Shown here one piece after another: positions 4,613 through 5,341 of a stretch of DNA of 5,341 nucleotides. Made by a program: the position numbers and the translations under genes. A model generated the notes under the pieces. The model was not told where the DNA came from, did no database searches, and saw only the letters and a list, made by a program, of their open reading frames with translations. Origin of the DNA: JBLIOB01 sp047639575 (GTDB lineage Bacteria; Bacteroidota; Bacteroidia; Flavobacteriales_D; Parvicellaceae); NCBI GenBank assembly GCA_047639575.1, contig JBLIOB010000291.1, forward strand, positions 1 to 5,341, written 5' to 3'. Every line of letters starts with the position of its first letter. The first letter of the stretch is position 1.

Positions 4613-5341
4613 TTAATTAATTCCCTTATACCATTCTGCAATCCCTTCACCAATTTCATGTGGGTAATCTTCTTGTAGAAAATGCAAGCCTTCTCCTAGT
4701 TCAATTATAGTTGTATTTTTAAATTCGTTCTGAACTATTTCAAGATCTGGAGCTTGAAACCCAACACCCGGTGTAACATAAAAACATAGTTTGGGGATTT
4801 CCGTTTCTTTAAGCCATTTTGAGTAGTCCGTTAATCTCTTGGCACTGAATTCCGGCTTACCCTTTATCGGGACATCCTGTGGCCACCTATGTAACGGTTT
4901 TCTGCTTTTTGGATCAGGATATGGTGTCTCGTAGAAGCTCATTTCTTCTTTAGTTAATTTCCTTACTATCATGTCAGGCAGCATTTTTTTAATAAAGAGA
5001 TTACCCCTTTTTACCATCAGGCCTCCTATGAAATTTGTGCGCATTAGGCTGAGCGCAACTTTAATGCTTCTTGGCATTGTTTCATAACGAGGCACATCTA
5101 TTGCTGCTTCCATAAAGGCAATAGCTTTTATATTATCCCTGTTCATATTGGCATAATGAAAACCCATCATTGCACCCCAGTCATGTAGAACCAAGGTGAC
5201 ATTTTTGAGACCTAACTTCTCTATAAACCCCTCTAAGTAATTGTAACTATCAATAAAACCATAATCGATATCTGGCTTATCAGATTTACCCATTCCAATA
5301 TGATCTAAAGCTATACATCTTCCTTTTCCAGTCATGTAGGG
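4613..5341 (-). CDS. Haloalkane dehalogenase, HLD-II type (5' end cut by window)
   Basis: The gene runs leftward and its start lies beyond base 5341; the frame is open through the edge (Pro-Tyr before the Met at 5335), so that Met is internal. About 242 residues are visible of a family usually near 290-310; roughly 50-60 N-terminal residues are missing, including the HGNPTS region with the halide-binding Asn. The sequence follows DhaA/LinB closely: RCIALDHIGMGKSDKPDIDY, then nucleophile Asp and halide-binding Trp in LHDWGA (Asp at 5182-5180), Glu in AFMEAAI (5110-5108), and the base His in GLHFLQED (4684-4682), near the end. The Asp-His-Glu set marks subfamily HLD-II. These cytosolic alpha/beta hydrolases split carbon-halogen bonds of alkyl halides with water, giving an alcohol and halide. 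A different hydrolase substrate cannot be excluded. The neighbouring genes on the other strand do not suggest a dehalogenation pathway. Confidence 0.85.
   Translation of the reverse strand, partial: PYMTGKGRCIALDHIGMGKSDKPDIDYGFIDSYNYLEGFIEKLGLKNVTLVLHDWGAMMGFHYANMNRDNIKAIAFMEAAIDVPRYETMPRSIKVALSLMRTNFIGGLMVKRGNLFIKKMLPDMIVRKLTKEEMSFYETPYPDPKSRKPLHRWPQDVPIKGKPEFSAKRLTDYSKWLKETEIPKLCFYVTPGVGFQAPDLEIVQNEFKNTTIIELGEGLHFLQEDYPHEIGEGIAEWYKGIN

Noticed and set aside
5333..5335. Met at 5335 as true start of the dehalogenase
   Set aside because: The frame stays open to the window edge and the family has about 50-60 more N-terminal residues, including the halide-binding Asn motif.

Overview
The window looks like chromosomal DNA of a member of the Bacteroidota, probably a marine or environmental Cytophagales-type or flavobacterial lineage. 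The DNA is AT-rich and gene starts lack clear Shine-Dalgarno sequences. There is a Bacteroidota-style -7 box (TAnnTTTG) in front of one gene, and the ketosynthase and phosphopantetheinyl transferase are of the kind found at the end of flexirubin / aryl-polyene pigment clusters. The lineage is inferred from protein character and promoter style, not from a marker gene.

Left part (1-1387): the 3' end of a ketosynthase-like gene whose active-site histidine positions are replaced, followed by a 4'-phosphopantetheinyl transferase. The first is best read as a non-catalytic or chain-length-factor partner in lipid/polyene assembly. The second would load the phosphopantetheine arm onto the carrier protein of the same pathway. 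Two 13-bp palindromes and a promoter-like TAACTTTG lie between them. A 297-base non-coding stretch follows (1388-1684).

Middle (1685-2408): a small cytosolic protein resembling the STAS/SpoIIAA-like (DUF7793-type) proteins of Bacteroidota. Eleven bases past its stop codon, on the opposite strand, is the 3' end of a group II intron: a 34-nt domain V with GAGA tetraloop and a domain VI with a branch-point A seven bases from a Y-ending 3' terminus. No reverse transcriptase gene is present, so this is a decayed or fragmentary intron. The rest of the 343-base gap is unassigned.

Right part (2409-4507): an AraC-family regulator, a 269-base intergenic region with nested inverted repeats that could form a three-way junction, then an SRPBCC-fold protein and a small lipoprotein 10 bases apart. 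These last two probably form one operon and end at a good intrinsic terminator. The AraC gene may control this pair, but only proximity supports that.

End (4508-5341): a short intergenic region with REP-like palindromes, then the 3' part of a haloalkane dehalogenase of the Asp-His-Glu type (subfamily HLD-II), on the minus strand and cut by the window edge. The AraC/SRPBCC/lipoprotein block and the dehalogenase converge on the terminator region.

No complete unknown defence, CRISPR or transposon system is visible. The most unusual items are the intron remnant, the palindromes and possible promoter before the transferase gene, and the folded intergenic region before the SRPBCC gene.
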